The position numbers were made by a program, and so were the translations under genes. Below are positions 25,127-34,222 of a DNA stretch of 64,000 nt, one piece after another. Source of the DNA: Hoylesella marshii DSM 16973 = JCM 13450 (GTDB taxonomy: Bacteria; Bacteroidota; Bacteroidia; Bacteroidales; Bacteroidaceae); assembly GCF_000146675.1 (NCBI RefSeq), contig NZ_GL397214.1, positions 1,555,247 through 1,619,246 on the forward strand, read 5' to 3'. Numbering within the stretch: the first letter of the stretch is position 1; every line of letters starts with the position of its first letter. The notes under the pieces were generated by a model that did not search any database, was not told the DNA's origin, and saw only the letters and a list, made by a program, of their open reading frames with translations.

Positions 25127-26221
25127 ATGGAACAGATAGCCCATAAACCAACATTATCCATCATTATTCCAATATATAATGGTGCACGGTATTTACGGGA
25201 AAATATACAAAATGTATTAGCCCAACCCTGTAAAGACTTTGAGTTAATCCTCTTAGATGATGGTTCTAAGGACGAGTCATTGTCGATTTGCAAAGAGTTC
25301 GATAGCCCTTATATCAGACTGTATACACACGCCAATATGGGAGTCTCCAGAACAAGGAACAAAGGGATTGAACTATCAAGGGGCGAGATATTGATATTCA
25401 TCGACCAAGATGATGTCATGCGCTCGAACTTCTATACCGAAAAGATGCGCGACCAATTGAAAGAAACTTTCGGTCAGGGTATTGATTTGATTATAACCGG
25501 TGCATGGTCGGGTGATGAGAATTTAGACCAGGGCATATTCCTTTCTATCGAAAAGCAACGGAAAGGTATTTATAACGGACGTTGCAATACGACAGCATGG
25601 GGAACAACCTTCACCTTTAACATGAATATTTTCTCGCGCCGTTTATTCTTCGATGAAGAAAATAAAGCGACTGCTGTTCGTTTTTTTGAACTTCCGCTTG
25701 ATGTTGAAACAATTTTCCGACACTTAACTCAATATGCTGCCCGCAAAATATTGTATGCTGATAATTTTAGCTTCTGTATCAGACGTAACAACGAAATTTC
25801 CGTTTCCTCTAATTGGAATTGGATAAAAGTACATCCCATAAAGTGTGAAGCCTATTATGACCTAATACAATGGCATAAGAAGTATTATCCTCATGATGTA
25901 GCAACCATTCATGGAGCAGAGAAAGCTTTCTTGCAGACCGTCACGGATATGATTAAGACGAATTATGAAGTTCAGGCTGATTTAGTTTCATTTAAAAAGG
26001 AAATCAGTAAAAAAAAGTATTATCATGATTTGCAAGAGATGATCATTGCTCACCCTGAAGAGTCCATTCTTGTCAAAGCATTACTGACAGCCCCTATACA
26101 GGTCGGCAGACTTCTACATATAGGATGGTTTCGACATCTCATTAGGAAAAGATGGACACTTTACGAAAAGTTAGGCATCGGACAGAAAAAGACTGATTTA
26201 CGAGGAATGTATGAAAGATAG
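25127..26221 (+). CDS. Family 2 glycosyltransferase
   Basis: The protein has 364 residues. LSIIIPIYNGARYLRENIQNVL opens the GT-A fold, LLDDGSKDES follows, and the metal-binding motif is IDQDD near residues 92-96. The C-terminal 130 residues contain FCIRRNNEIS and a helical region, longer than in simple GT2 proteins. The substrate is unknown. The next 89 bases to the following gene hold no recognisable element. Confidence 0.85.
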   Translation: MEQIAHKPTLSIIIPIYNGARYLRENIQNVLAQPCKDFELILLDDGSKDESLSICKEFDSPYIRLYTHANMGVSRTRNKGIELSRGEILIFIDQDDVMRSNFYTEKMRDQLKETFGQGIDLIITGAWSGDENLDQGIFLSIEKQRKGIYNGRCNTTAWGTTFTFNMNIFSRRLFFDEENKATAVRFFELPLDVETIFRHLTQYAARKILYADNFSFCIRRNNEISVSSNWNWIKVHPIKCEAYYDLIQWHKKYYPHDVATIHGAEKAFLQTVTDMIKTNYEVQADLVSFKKEISKKKYYHDLQEMIIAHPEESILVKALLTAPIQVGRLLHIGWFRHLIRKRWTLYEKLGIGQKKTDLRGMYER

Positions 26222-26310
26222 AGAAAGCACACATCAACGGGAGAATTGAATGGATGCTGAAACATTATCCAACCGTTTTAGGCAAATAATTCAATGATTA
26301 TCAAAAGTAA

Positions 26311-27168
26311 ATGGATACAATAAAACAACTTCTAAGAAGCCTTTTGGGCAAAAAATATGGATGGATTGCACAAGAGTATAATCAGTTAAAGACTTATCTA
26401 TACTCCTTTCTGCATCCATACTATTATACCCCCAAGCGATATACAGATACGTTCCTTATATATAATAGTAAAATTACAGATGAGGCGATTATCCACAAAA
26501 AAGCCCCCTCCATCATCTACATCTTTTGGACAGGCAACAACGAAATCACCCCCAATCGTATGGCAGGTATCAAATCATTGGAGAAAAATGCACATGTTGA
26601 AGTTAAATTGATTACTAACAAGAACTTAAAAGATTATATTATTGAAGGAGATCCCTTACCGGAAGCCTATCAATATCTTTCTTTTGTTCATAAATCAGAC
26701 TATTTACGCTCCTATTTTATGCACCATTATGGCGGAGGATATGCAGATATCAAAACATATTCACACTCGTGGAAACAGGCATTTGACAAACTGAATGAAT
26801 CTGACGCTTATGCTATCGGCTATGGGGAAGTAGGATTTTGGGGAGTGGCGAACCAAGATATCGAACAGCAAAACCTAAAACACGACTTACGAAATTATTG
26901 GAGATTATTGATAGGAAACGGGGCTTTTGTCTGCCGTCCCCATACAAAATTCACCGAAGAATGGCACAGAGAAGTAAATCGAGTATTGGCATCACATTCG
27001 GAGGCATTAAGGAAACATCCGGCAAAAGATGCATTCGGAACAAACACCGATTACCCCTTACGCTGGACAGAGATACAAGGTGAGGTCTTCCACCCGCTTT
27101 GTCTTAAGTACCATAAAAAGATTTTAGCAGACAACCGCCTGAAACCGTCCTTTAAAAACTATAGATAG
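26311..27168 (+). CDS. Capsular polysaccharide synthesis glycosyltransferase (GT32-like)
   Basis: The protein has 285 residues. IIYIFWTGNNEITPNRMAG and the later block FVHKSDYLRSYFMHHYGGGYADIK (quoted in part: KSDYLRSYF, GGGYADIK) match the Caps_synth/OCH1-like family, in which the DxD motif is represented here by ADIK near residue 146. NGAFVCRPHTKF is also typical. These enzymes add a hexose from a nucleotide sugar. It sits between GT2 genes and the pyruvyl transferase gene, inside the repeat-unit assembly genes. The Lys in place of the second Asp of DxD is common in this subgroup. Confidence 0.8.
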   Translation: MDTIKQLLRSLLGKKYGWIAQEYNQLKTYLYSFLHPYYYTPKRYTDTFLIYNSKITDEAIIHKKAPSIIYIFWTGNNEITPNRMAGIKSLEKNAHVEVKLITNKNLKDYIIEGDPLPEAYQYLSFVHKSDYLRSYFMHHYGGGYADIKTYSHSWKQAFDKLNESDAYAIGYGEVGFWGVANQDIEQQNLKHDLRNYWRLLIGNGAFVCRPHTKFTEEWHREVNRVLASHSEALRKHPAKDAFGTNTDYPLRWTEIQGEVFHPLCLKYHKKILADNRLKPSFKNYR

Positions 27169-27178
27169 AATTCATTGA

Positions 27179-28087
27179 ATGCACCTCTTAAAGAAGATAT
27201 GGGTACAAATCCGCGACATTTATTTCTATTTCTTTAGAAATGCAATTATTATCAATGGGTACGTAGACGATTTGACGTGGTTGGGTATCCGGCATCGCAA
27301 TTGGGGAGACGATTTAAACTATTATCTTATACCTCTTATCAGCGGACGGCCTGTCATCTTCTATCATCATTTTTGGTTAGCAAGGAAACTACGTTTTAAG
27401 AATTACCTTTGCATCGGTACGCTTCTTGATGCAGTTAATTATTCCAATCCACAAACAATCGTATGGGGAAGTGGAGTCTCCGGACAGGAGAGAACCTTTG
27501 TATTACCAAAGAAGATTTTATCTGTTCGAGGTAAAAAAACAAGAGAGTTCCTTACCCGTTATCAGATAGACAGTCCTAATGTATTGGGAGATCCTGCCTT
27601 ACTCTTACCTTTATATTATACTCCTCCTTCTCCTCCTAAGAAATACAAATTAGGGATTATACCGCATGTCGTTGATCTCGATTATCCCGCCATACAGGAA
27701 ATACAAGAAAAGTTTCCGCATGAGGTTCTCATTATTAATTTGGCACGATACGAAAAATGGACTGACATCATTGACCAAATCTCTATCTGTGAATGCATTG
27801 CTTCGAGTTCTCTTCATGGCCTTATTGTTTCCGATGCCTATGGTATTCCTAACTGCTGGATTGAGTTGTCCGGAAACCTTTCCGGAGGATATTTCAAATT
27901 CTATGATTATGCTTCTTCAGTGCAACGGCTATTGGTGAAACCTTACTCGGTAAGCACATCCAATGATATCGCCTCATGTATCAAACTCTGCAAAGAATGG
28001 AAAACACCTCTCATTGATACTCAATCAATTCTACAAAGTTGTCCTTTCTACAAAAAGGAGAAGCATAAAAGAAAAAGCCAAACATAG
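27179..28087 (+). CDS. Polysaccharide pyruvyl transferase
   Basis: The protein has 302 residues. Family blocks are visible: NWGDDLNYYL near 42-51, VWGSGVSG near 98, LSVRGKKTREFL near 118, LGDPALLLP near 139, and SSSLHGLIVSDAYGIPN near 208-224. Enzymes of this family place a pyruvate ketal on a sugar from phosphoenolpyruvate, adding negative charge to capsule or exopolysaccharide. It follows the Caps_synth-type gene by ten bases. It could add a different group if it is one of the functionally diverged members, but the full set of motifs favours pyruvylation. Confidence 0.85.
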   Translation: MHLLKKIWVQIRDIYFYFFRNAIIINGYVDDLTWLGIRHRNWGDDLNYYLIPLISGRPVIFYHHFWLARKLRFKNYLCIGTLLDAVNYSNPQTIVWGSGVSGQERTFVLPKKILSVRGKKTREFLTRYQIDSPNVLGDPALLLPLYYTPPSPPKKYKLGIIPHVVDLDYPAIQEIQEKFPHEVLIINLARYEKWTDIIDQISICECIASSSLHGLIVSDAYGIPNCWIELSGNLSGGYFKFYDYASSVQRLLVKPYSVSTSNDIASCIKLCKEWKTPLIDTQSILQSCPFYKKEKHKRKSQT

Positions 28088-28093
28088 GAAAAT

Positions 28094-29005
28094 ATGCCGA
28101 CGCTCTCAGTGATCATCCCCGTATACAATGCAGAAAACACATTAAACGAGTGTATTGACAGCATCCTCATACAAGAGTTTCATGATTTTGAAATACTACT
28201 CATTGATGATGGCAGCAAAGACAACTCTCGTGCTATTTGCAATGATTATGCGATAAAAGACAGTCGGGTAAAGATTCTCTATAAAGAGAATGGTGGAGTA
28301 AGCTCCGCAAGGAACATGGGATTAAATCATGCGCAAGGGAAATGGATAACTTTCATTGATGCCGATGACTATATTGAACCCGAATATTTCCACAACATCA
28401 ATGATGAAGCATTTGATTTAATCATCAAAAGCTATAAGGAATTAAGAAACAGCCTTATCACTACCCCCACCGCAAATATACACAGCGATGCTTCTTTGAC
28501 TGCTCCAACCGATGTATCAGACTTTATTTCAAGGCATTTAGCAACCATGGTGTTAAGAGGTCCTTGTGGGAAATTTTATAAACGGGAACTGATAGGCTGC
28601 ACCCGATTTAACGAAAACATGAAAGTAGGCGAAGACTCTTGCTTCGTATTCAACTACCTTACGACAGTAAAAAAGATAAAATTGCAGGCGGGAGCATCCT
28701 ATATCGTTCGATGTGCAAATGCGTCTGCAGCAAATAAATATGGCTGTACCGTCGAATACGCTATTCAATCGCTTCAATTCCTATACGATGCTCATCTTGC
28801 ACTCCAAGAGGCACATGCCATTTCTTCAGAGAGTTTCTTGTCATATATCGGATACTTTAAACTCATCTCTAAAAGCGATTGGAAAAAAAACCTGAAAAAA
28901 TGGTATGCTGATAATACATTAAAAAGAATGTATCAATATATTTGGCCGCATTTAGCCGCCAAGCAGAAAATAGAGTATCGTATTCTTTCAACATTACTTT
29001 CTTAA
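28094..29005 (+). CDS. Family 2 glycosyltransferase
   Basis: The protein has 303 residues. LSVIIPVYNAENTLNECIDSIL, LLIDDGSKDNS and FIDADDYIEPEYF (acidic motif near 89-92) make a standard GT-A catalytic domain. VGEDSCFVFNYL near residue 178 is the usual C-terminal acidic block. It resembles its neighbour at 29022 in the first 110 residues, suggesting an old duplication. The sugar transferred is unknown. Confidence 0.85.
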   Translation: MPTLSVIIPVYNAENTLNECIDSILIQEFHDFEILLIDDGSKDNSRAICNDYAIKDSRVKILYKENGGVSSARNMGLNHAQGKWITFIDADDYIEPEYFHNINDEAFDLIIKSYKELRNSLITTPTANIHSDASLTAPTDVSDFISRHLATMVLRGPCGKFYKRELIGCTRFNENMKVGEDSCFVFNYLTTVKKIKLQAGASYIVRCANASAANKYGCTVEYAIQSLQFLYDAHLALQEAHAISSESFLSYIGYFKLISKSDWKKNLKKWYADNTLKRMYQYIWPHLAAKQKIEYRILSTLLS

Positions 29006-29021
29006 TTTAAAATATCTTCGT

Positions 29022-30017
29022 ATGCTACCTAAAATAAGTGTTATTGTTCCTATATATAATGTCGAAAAATATATAAGAAGAGCTTTAGACAGTATCTTAG
29101 CCCAAACGTTCTCAAACTTTGAACTACTGCTTATTGATGATGGTTCTACAGACAGTTGTAAAGAGATTTGCGATGAATATGGAAACAAACATCAGCATAT
29201 CAGAGTCTTCCATAAAGAAAACGGCGGGTTAAGCTCTGCACGTAATTATGGATTGGAAAGAGCATTAGGAGAATATACCATATTCTTCGACCCTGATGAT
29301 TGGGTAGAACCACAATGCTTGGAAGAACTTTACAGCATTGCGGAAAAAACAAAGGCGGATGTAGTGATGTGTGCCATCTATTACAATGATAAATATCGCC
29401 AAACTTATTCTTCCCAAAGACCCTCAAGCACGCAATCTGCAGAAATATTAGAGGATTTAATAATAGGGAAGGTCGGTTGTTTTACTTTTAATAAATTAAT
29501 CCGTCGAGAATGTTATACAAAGTACGGTATTCTTTACCCACAAGGTATCTATGGAAGGGAGGATCAGTATGCAATCTGCAATCTGTTCAAAAATGATATA
29601 AAGATAGCATATACTCCCCGAGCTTATTATCACTATGTACAATATCCTCATTCATTATCAAGATTCTATGACGAAGAGACATTGCAAATGGATATCCGTA
29701 CCAGAGATATGTTTGTAGAACTGTTTGCCGATACTGAATACAAAGAGCTGGTTGATAGAGAAAAAACCAAGAGTATTATCAGTCGTGCTTATTTGTTTGG
29801 TGAGCATGTGTACAATTCCCGTCAGTTCCAGAAAAGGTTTGGACAGTATCAATCGCTTTTTATGAAAGGGCAAGAACCGCGCTATATGACTTTTTTGTAC
29901 TATATGGCATTCCATGGATATTACCATTTGTCGAAAAAGCTCTTTAATATAGGTTTTCAAACGAAGCAGGCATGCAAGAAAGGGCTTAAATGCTTGCATA
30001 TTCTTAAGAATAAATAA
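29022..30017 (+). CDS. Family 2 glycosyltransferase
   Basis: The protein has 331 residues. ISVIVPIYNVEKYIRRALDSIL, LLIDDGSTDS and FFDPDDWVEPQCL (D90-P-D-D) define a GT2 catalytic domain. YGREDQYAICNLF near residue 175 gives the later acidic block. The C-terminal 90 residues are helical and basic. Gene spacing is 16 bases upstream and 37 downstream, within the assembly run. The substrate is unknown. Confidence 0.85.
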   Translation: MLPKISVIVPIYNVEKYIRRALDSILAQTFSNFELLLIDDGSTDSCKEICDEYGNKHQHIRVFHKENGGLSSARNYGLERALGEYTIFFDPDDWVEPQCLEELYSIAEKTKADVVMCAIYYNDKYRQTYSSQRPSSTQSAEILEDLIIGKVGCFTFNKLIRRECYTKYGILYPQGIYGREDQYAICNLFKNDIKIAYTPRAYYHYVQYPHSLSRFYDEETLQMDIRTRDMFVELFADTEYKELVDREKTKSIISRAYLFGEHVYNSRQFQKRFGQYQSLFMKGQEPRYMTFLYYMAFHGYYHLSKKLFNIGFQTKQACKKGLKCLHILKNK

Positions 30018-30054
30018 TCGGGTATTCTTATTTTAGTAATAGAAGAGCGTCCTC

Positions 30055-31119
30055 ATGATACCTATATTATTTATCGGCCTCTATTTCATTGCTGTTACAA
30101 CACTTCAAAAAAGTGTTCAGATACAGAAAAACCTATTGATACTTGTCTGTATCATCTTAACTTGGATGATTGGTAACAGAGATCTTGCTTGGGCAGATAC
30201 CTTTGTATATGTCATGGCATTCAACCAAGCGCCAACCATTTTCCAAATCCATGCTGATACGATTCCTTTTGGCTATTCAGAGATAGGGTATTTCTATTTG
30301 GCTTCCATTATCAAGACCATCTACAATGATTCTTTCTTTTATTTAGTCGTAATGGGCGCAATATCCATGTTCCTGCTATATAAGTCTCTGACCAAATATT
30401 GTATCTTTCCACTTATCGGTATATGCGACTATATCGGGAGATTCCTCTTAAACAGAGATTTCACGCAAATGCGTTCTTCATTGGCAATTCTATTGATTAT
30501 CTTCACAATAGACTTTATATATAAAAAGGAGATATGGAAATTCTTAGGAGTCGTATTCCTTGCTTATCAGTTTCATCGTATGGCCATTATCGCCCTACCT
30601 GTTTATTTCCTTTATAAAGTAAGATTTAATAAAACAACGATTGTTATCAGTCTCATTGCTGCTTTTATCCTATCTCAAGTGATAGCAAGCTCTATTTCGG
30701 GAACCGTCGATTCGTGGAGTGAAGATTTACAATATGAGACTTATACGCAAGGAAGCTATGTAGAAGAAGCCTTGGGACTTAGAAATCCATTAATCTATTT
30801 CCAATTAGCAGTACTTCTCGTCTTTACTTTCATGGAAGAAAAACTAAAGCAAATTGCCCCTTATTATTATCTTCTACGAACAGGATATTTCTATTCTACA
30901 ATGATTCTTATCTTTTTCTGTAATTATACAGCATTATCCGGTAGAACGTCAACTATGTTTGCAACCATGGAAATGTTTATCTTGCCGGTTATAGGAATGG
31001 CATTTAAAAAGAATGTTCGTATTCTTTATTATATGGTTTTAGGCGTTATACTCATCTATTTCTTCTATAGTAAGTATAATGGGGCAATGATAGAGATGGC
31101 CGGTTCCAACCTTTCATAA
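30055..31119 (+). CDS. EpsG-family membrane protein, probable Wzy polymerase
   Basis: The protein has 354 residues with about ten hydrophobic segments. The first third carries the EpsG-like signature: NRDLAWADTFVYVMAF (here GNRD...ADT-Y) and EIGYFYLASIIK, followed by FTQMRSSLAI, which corresponds to the conserved (R)xxxA block of the family. Such proteins act as repeat-unit polymerases in Wzx/Wzy systems. It is the only good Wzy candidate in the locus besides the GT-C-like protein at 34223. Confidence 0.8.
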   Translation: MIPILFIGLYFIAVTTLQKSVQIQKNLLILVCIILTWMIGNRDLAWADTFVYVMAFNQAPTIFQIHADTIPFGYSEIGYFYLASIIKTIYNDSFFYLVVMGAISMFLLYKSLTKYCIFPLIGICDYIGRFLLNRDFTQMRSSLAILLIIFTIDFIYKKEIWKFLGVVFLAYQFHRMAIIALPVYFLYKVRFNKTTIVISLIAAFILSQVIASSISGTVDSWSEDLQYETYTQGSYVEEALGLRNPLIYFQLAVLLVFTFMEEKLKQIAPYYYLLRTGYFYSTMILIFFCNYTALSGRTSTMFATMEMFILPVIGMAFKKNVRILYYMVLGVILIYFFYSKYNGAMIEMAGSNLS

Positions 31120-31125
31120 GAGAAA

Positions 31126-32211
31126 ATGAAAATATTTATCGTCTGTACACGGTTATGCTTTGGTGGAGCAGAGCGTGTGGCTGCCATGTTGGCCAATGGT
31201 CTGTCTCAACGCGGACATCAGATCACTCTTATTGCCAACTTATTTGATGAAATCACCTATCCTATTTGTTCCGACGTTGAATTAAAGAATCTCTTCCCCC
31301 AACGAAAAAACAAATACCTCAAATGGATTACTTCCTTTTTCTTATTACGTAAATACGTAAGACAAGAGAAGCCGGATGTTGTCGTGGGCATCATGTGGAC
31401 ATGTTCTCTACGAGCAAAATTTGCATGTATAGGGAAGTCTATTCCCGTGGTCAGCACCATACATGATGCACTTGAACGACCGGCATCGGCGAAGTTTTCA
31501 CATATGGAATCTTTTCACATGTTTCAATTGAACAAGCTGTATGACCATGTCACCGTACTGACAAATGCTGATAAAGCAATCGCAGAGAAGATGTTTAAGA
31601 ATACGCATGTCATGCCCAATCCTCTATCGTTAGAACCGCTAGGAGATGTTCCCCCAAAAAGAAATGTCATCTTGGCAGCAGGGAGATTAGAAGATTGGTA
31701 TTACAAAGGATTTGATTTGTTGATAGAAGCGTGGGGAAAGTTGTCGGCCAAACATCCGGATTGGATATTGCAAATAGCCGGTGTCGGAAATGAAGAAAGT
31801 CAACAGCTCTTAATCGATTTAGCGATAAAAAGCGGAATGGCACCTCATCAATTCCAATTATTAGGCTTTAAAGAAAATATTATCGATGTCTACAGAGAGG
31901 CCGCAATCTTTGTCCTAAGCAGTCGGTACGAGGCTTTCGGATTGGTATTATTGGAAGCCATGTCGCAAGGATGCGCTTGTATTGCTTGTGATTATAAAGG
32001 CCGGCAACATGAAATTATCCGTCATGGAAACGAAGGATTGTTATGTATACCGGAACAAGTTGAGGACTTAGTTGCAAAGTTAGACACCCTTCTTACAGAC
32101 ATAGCTTATAGAGAAAAACTTCAAAAAAATGCGATAGAAGCATCAAAACGTTTCCTGCCCAATAAGATAATAGACAAGTGGGAAAAGCTGTTGTTTGAAA
32201 TCACCCGATAA
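31126..32211 (+). CDS. Family 4 glycosyltransferase
   Basis: The protein has 361 residues. The N-terminus CTRLCFGGAERVAAMLANGL is the acceptor-side glycine loop of GT4, and the donor-side motif is SRYEAFGLVLLEAM with E269 and E277 in the E-x7-E pattern. ILAAGRLEDWYYKGFDLLIEAW opens the second Rossmann half. These retaining enzymes commonly use UDP- or GDP-hexoses. It follows the polymerase gene by six bases. Confidence 0.85.
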   Translation: MKIFIVCTRLCFGGAERVAAMLANGLSQRGHQITLIANLFDEITYPICSDVELKNLFPQRKNKYLKWITSFFLLRKYVRQEKPDVVVGIMWTCSLRAKFACIGKSIPVVSTIHDALERPASAKFSHMESFHMFQLNKLYDHVTVLTNADKAIAEKMFKNTHVMPNPLSLEPLGDVPPKRNVILAAGRLEDWYYKGFDLLIEAWGKLSAKHPDWILQIAGVGNEESQQLLIDLAIKSGMAPHQFQLLGFKENIIDVYREAAIFVLSSRYEAFGLVLLEAMSQGCACIACDYKGRQHEIIRHGNEGLLCIPEQVEDLVAKLDTLLTDIAYREKLQKNAIEASKRFLPNKIIDKWEKLLFEITR

Positions 32212-32255
32212 ACAAAACCATCATCCATAATAACTTTCTTTAAAATAAAAAGGAG

Positions 32256-33215
32256 ATGAATATTCCCATAACGATATTAACGCCCGCGTATAACAAGGGG
32301 AAAACGATAGAAAGAACCTATCAAAGTCTTTTAAACCAAACTGTTTTCGATTTTGAATGGGTACTTATCAATGACGGAAGTACGGATGATACGTTGGATA
32401 TCATCAAGACCTTTCAAACAGATAAATTCCCCATTCGCTTCACAGACAAACAAAATGAGGGATTGAACAGAACCTTCAATCTTGGAGTAAAGCAAGCACA
32501 CGGGGATTTGATATTAAGACTTGACCCTGACGATTACCTAACCGAAGATACCGTTGAGAAAGTGCTTCAGTATAAAAAAATATTAGATACGAATCCACAT
32601 CTTTGCTCCATTGTTTTCCTTACGAAATTTTCGACAGGAGAAATCGTTGGCTATCATCCTTATACAGAGCTTCATCAAACGAACTTCACTGATTATCGTA
32701 TTATCGATAAAGCAAAAGGAGACCGATTGGAAGTCGTAAAACGAGAAGTATTCTTAGAATTTCCCATGCCGGAAATTCAGGGAGAAAAGTTCTGTTTAGA
32801 ATCATATATGTGGCAACAAATCGCAGAGAAATACGATGCGATATATGTACCCGAAGCCATTTACATAAGAGAATATAACGAAGCGAGTATCACATCAAAC
32901 CTAGCGAAAGTACTTTCGGATAATCCCATTGGCACCATGCTTACTTATTCGCAGTACATCAAAATTCTATCAAAAAAGAAAAAGCAAGGCGCAAAGGTAA
33001 ATTTCGAGATTTTCAAGAATGGAATTAATTATTTCAGATTTGCATTCCATTCACACCGCCCCTTATCGGAAATACTTAAAGGCGTTTCTGCCTCTGTTGC
33101 ATTACTTTGCTTTCCTGCCGCTTGTTTGTTGTATATCATAGATGCAATGGATATCAATTTAGTGTACAACATTCTGTTCTTTCTGAGAAAAAACAGACCC
33201 GTAAAACATAAATAA
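32256..33215 (+). CDS. Family 2 glycosyltransferase
   Basis: The protein has 319 residues. ITILTPAYNKGKTIERTYQSL, LINDGSTDDT and LRLDPDDYLTED (D90-P-D-D) form the GT-A domain. The last 50 residues contain a hydrophobic segment (SASVALLCFPAACLLYIID), so the protein is probably anchored at the membrane. It ends this AT-rich run of genes. The following 122 bases to 33338 hold nothing recognisable. Confidence 0.85.
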   Translation: MNIPITILTPAYNKGKTIERTYQSLLNQTVFDFEWVLINDGSTDDTLDIIKTFQTDKFPIRFTDKQNEGLNRTFNLGVKQAHGDLILRLDPDDYLTEDTVEKVLQYKKILDTNPHLCSIVFLTKFSTGEIVGYHPYTELHQTNFTDYRIIDKAKGDRLEVVKREVFLEFPMPEIQGEKFCLESYMWQQIAEKYDAIYVPEAIYIREYNEASITSNLAKVLSDNPIGTMLTYSQYIKILSKKKKQGAKVNFEIFKNGINYFRFAFHSHRPLSEILKGVSASVALLCFPAACLLYIIDAMDINLVYNILFFLRKNRPVKHK

Positions 33216-33337
33216 CATTCTCTTGCTATAGCTATATCTATCAAAGATTCCATAAAGGTCGTCTCATACGAAATCCCTGAAAGTATCTATTGATAGCATA
33301 ACATCTACAGACATTTTTTATATACACCCTATTACGT

Positions 33338-34213
33338 ATGCTTAAAAACATCTTTCTCTTGTTGCGCCCCCAACAGTGGTTGAAGAATATCTTTATCTTC
33401 ATACCGTTGTTCTTCAGCCGTCACCTGCTGGAGATACACGATGTGGGTATTGCCGGTATCGCTTTTATCGCTTACTGCTTCATGGCAAGTGCCATCTACT
33501 GTTTCAATGACATCTTAGATGTAGAATCCGACAGAAAGCACCCGCAGAAATGCAAGCGTCCGTTGGCAGCCGGTAAAATCTCAAAGACAGGCGGTTATCT
33601 GCTGATGGGCACCTGTATCGCCCTGTCTTTGGCGTTTGCCTCACTCATATCCACACGAACCGTGCTTTACGGACTGCTCGGTGTCTACTTTGTGATAAAC
33701 CTTGCTTATTGTCTTTACTTAAAGCAGAAGGCTATCATCGACGTATTCATCATTGCTGTCGGCTTCGTACTGCGCGTGTTAGTAGGAGGTTTTACCACCG
33801 GCATCTATATCACCCATTGGATTGTACTCATGACCTTTCTCCTCGCCCTCTTTCTTGCATTTGCGAAAAGACGCGACGATGTGGTTATCTATGCCAACAC
33901 CACAACGATGATGCGCAGAAATGTAAATCGCTACAACCTTGAGTTCATGAATCAGGTCATTTCCCTCATTGCCGCCATTACAATGATTTGCTACATCATG
34001 TACACGGTCAGCGATGATGTCATCATGCGCTTTCATTCACAATACATCTATCTGACTGCTGTTTGGGTATTGGCCGGTCTCATCCGTTATCTGCAGCTCA
34101 CCATTGTCGATGTGAAAAGCGGAAGCCCCACAAAAGTGTTGCTCAAAGACCGCTTCGTGCAGGCATGTATCGTCGGATGGATACTTCATTTCGCCCTTTT
34201 CATCTATCTGTAA
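33338..34213 (+). CDS. UbiA-family polyprenyl-phosphate phosphoribosyltransferase (DPPR synthase-like)
   Basis: The protein has 291 residues with eight or nine hydrophobic segments. The first aspartate-rich motif is N57-D-I-L-D-V-E-S-D65, followed by RKHPQKCKRPLAAG; the second region is LKQKAIIDVFIIAVGFVLRVLVGG. This combination, with HP-K--RP-A-G and GFVLR, is that of decaprenyl-phosphate phosphoribosyltransferase rather than of quinone prenyltransferases. The mycobacterial enzyme joins phosphoribosyl diphosphate to decaprenyl phosphate as the first step to a furanose pentose donor. Here it is nine bases before a GT-C-like gene that could use such a donor. No phosphatase or DprE homologue is in the window. 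Confidence 0.8.
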   Translation: MLKNIFLLLRPQQWLKNIFIFIPLFFSRHLLEIHDVGIAGIAFIAYCFMASAIYCFNDILDVESDRKHPQKCKRPLAAGKISKTGGYLLMGTCIALSLAFASLISTRTVLYGLLGVYFVINLAYCLYLKQKAIIDVFIIAVGFVLRVLVGGFTTGIYITHWIVLMTFLLALFLAFAKRRDDVVIYANTTTMMRRNVNRYNLEFMNQVISLIAAITMICYIMYTVSDDVIMRFHSQYIYLTAVWVLAGLIRYLQLTIVDVKSGSPTKVLLKDRFVQACIVGWILHFALFIYL

Positions 34214-34222
34214 CCGCTCGCA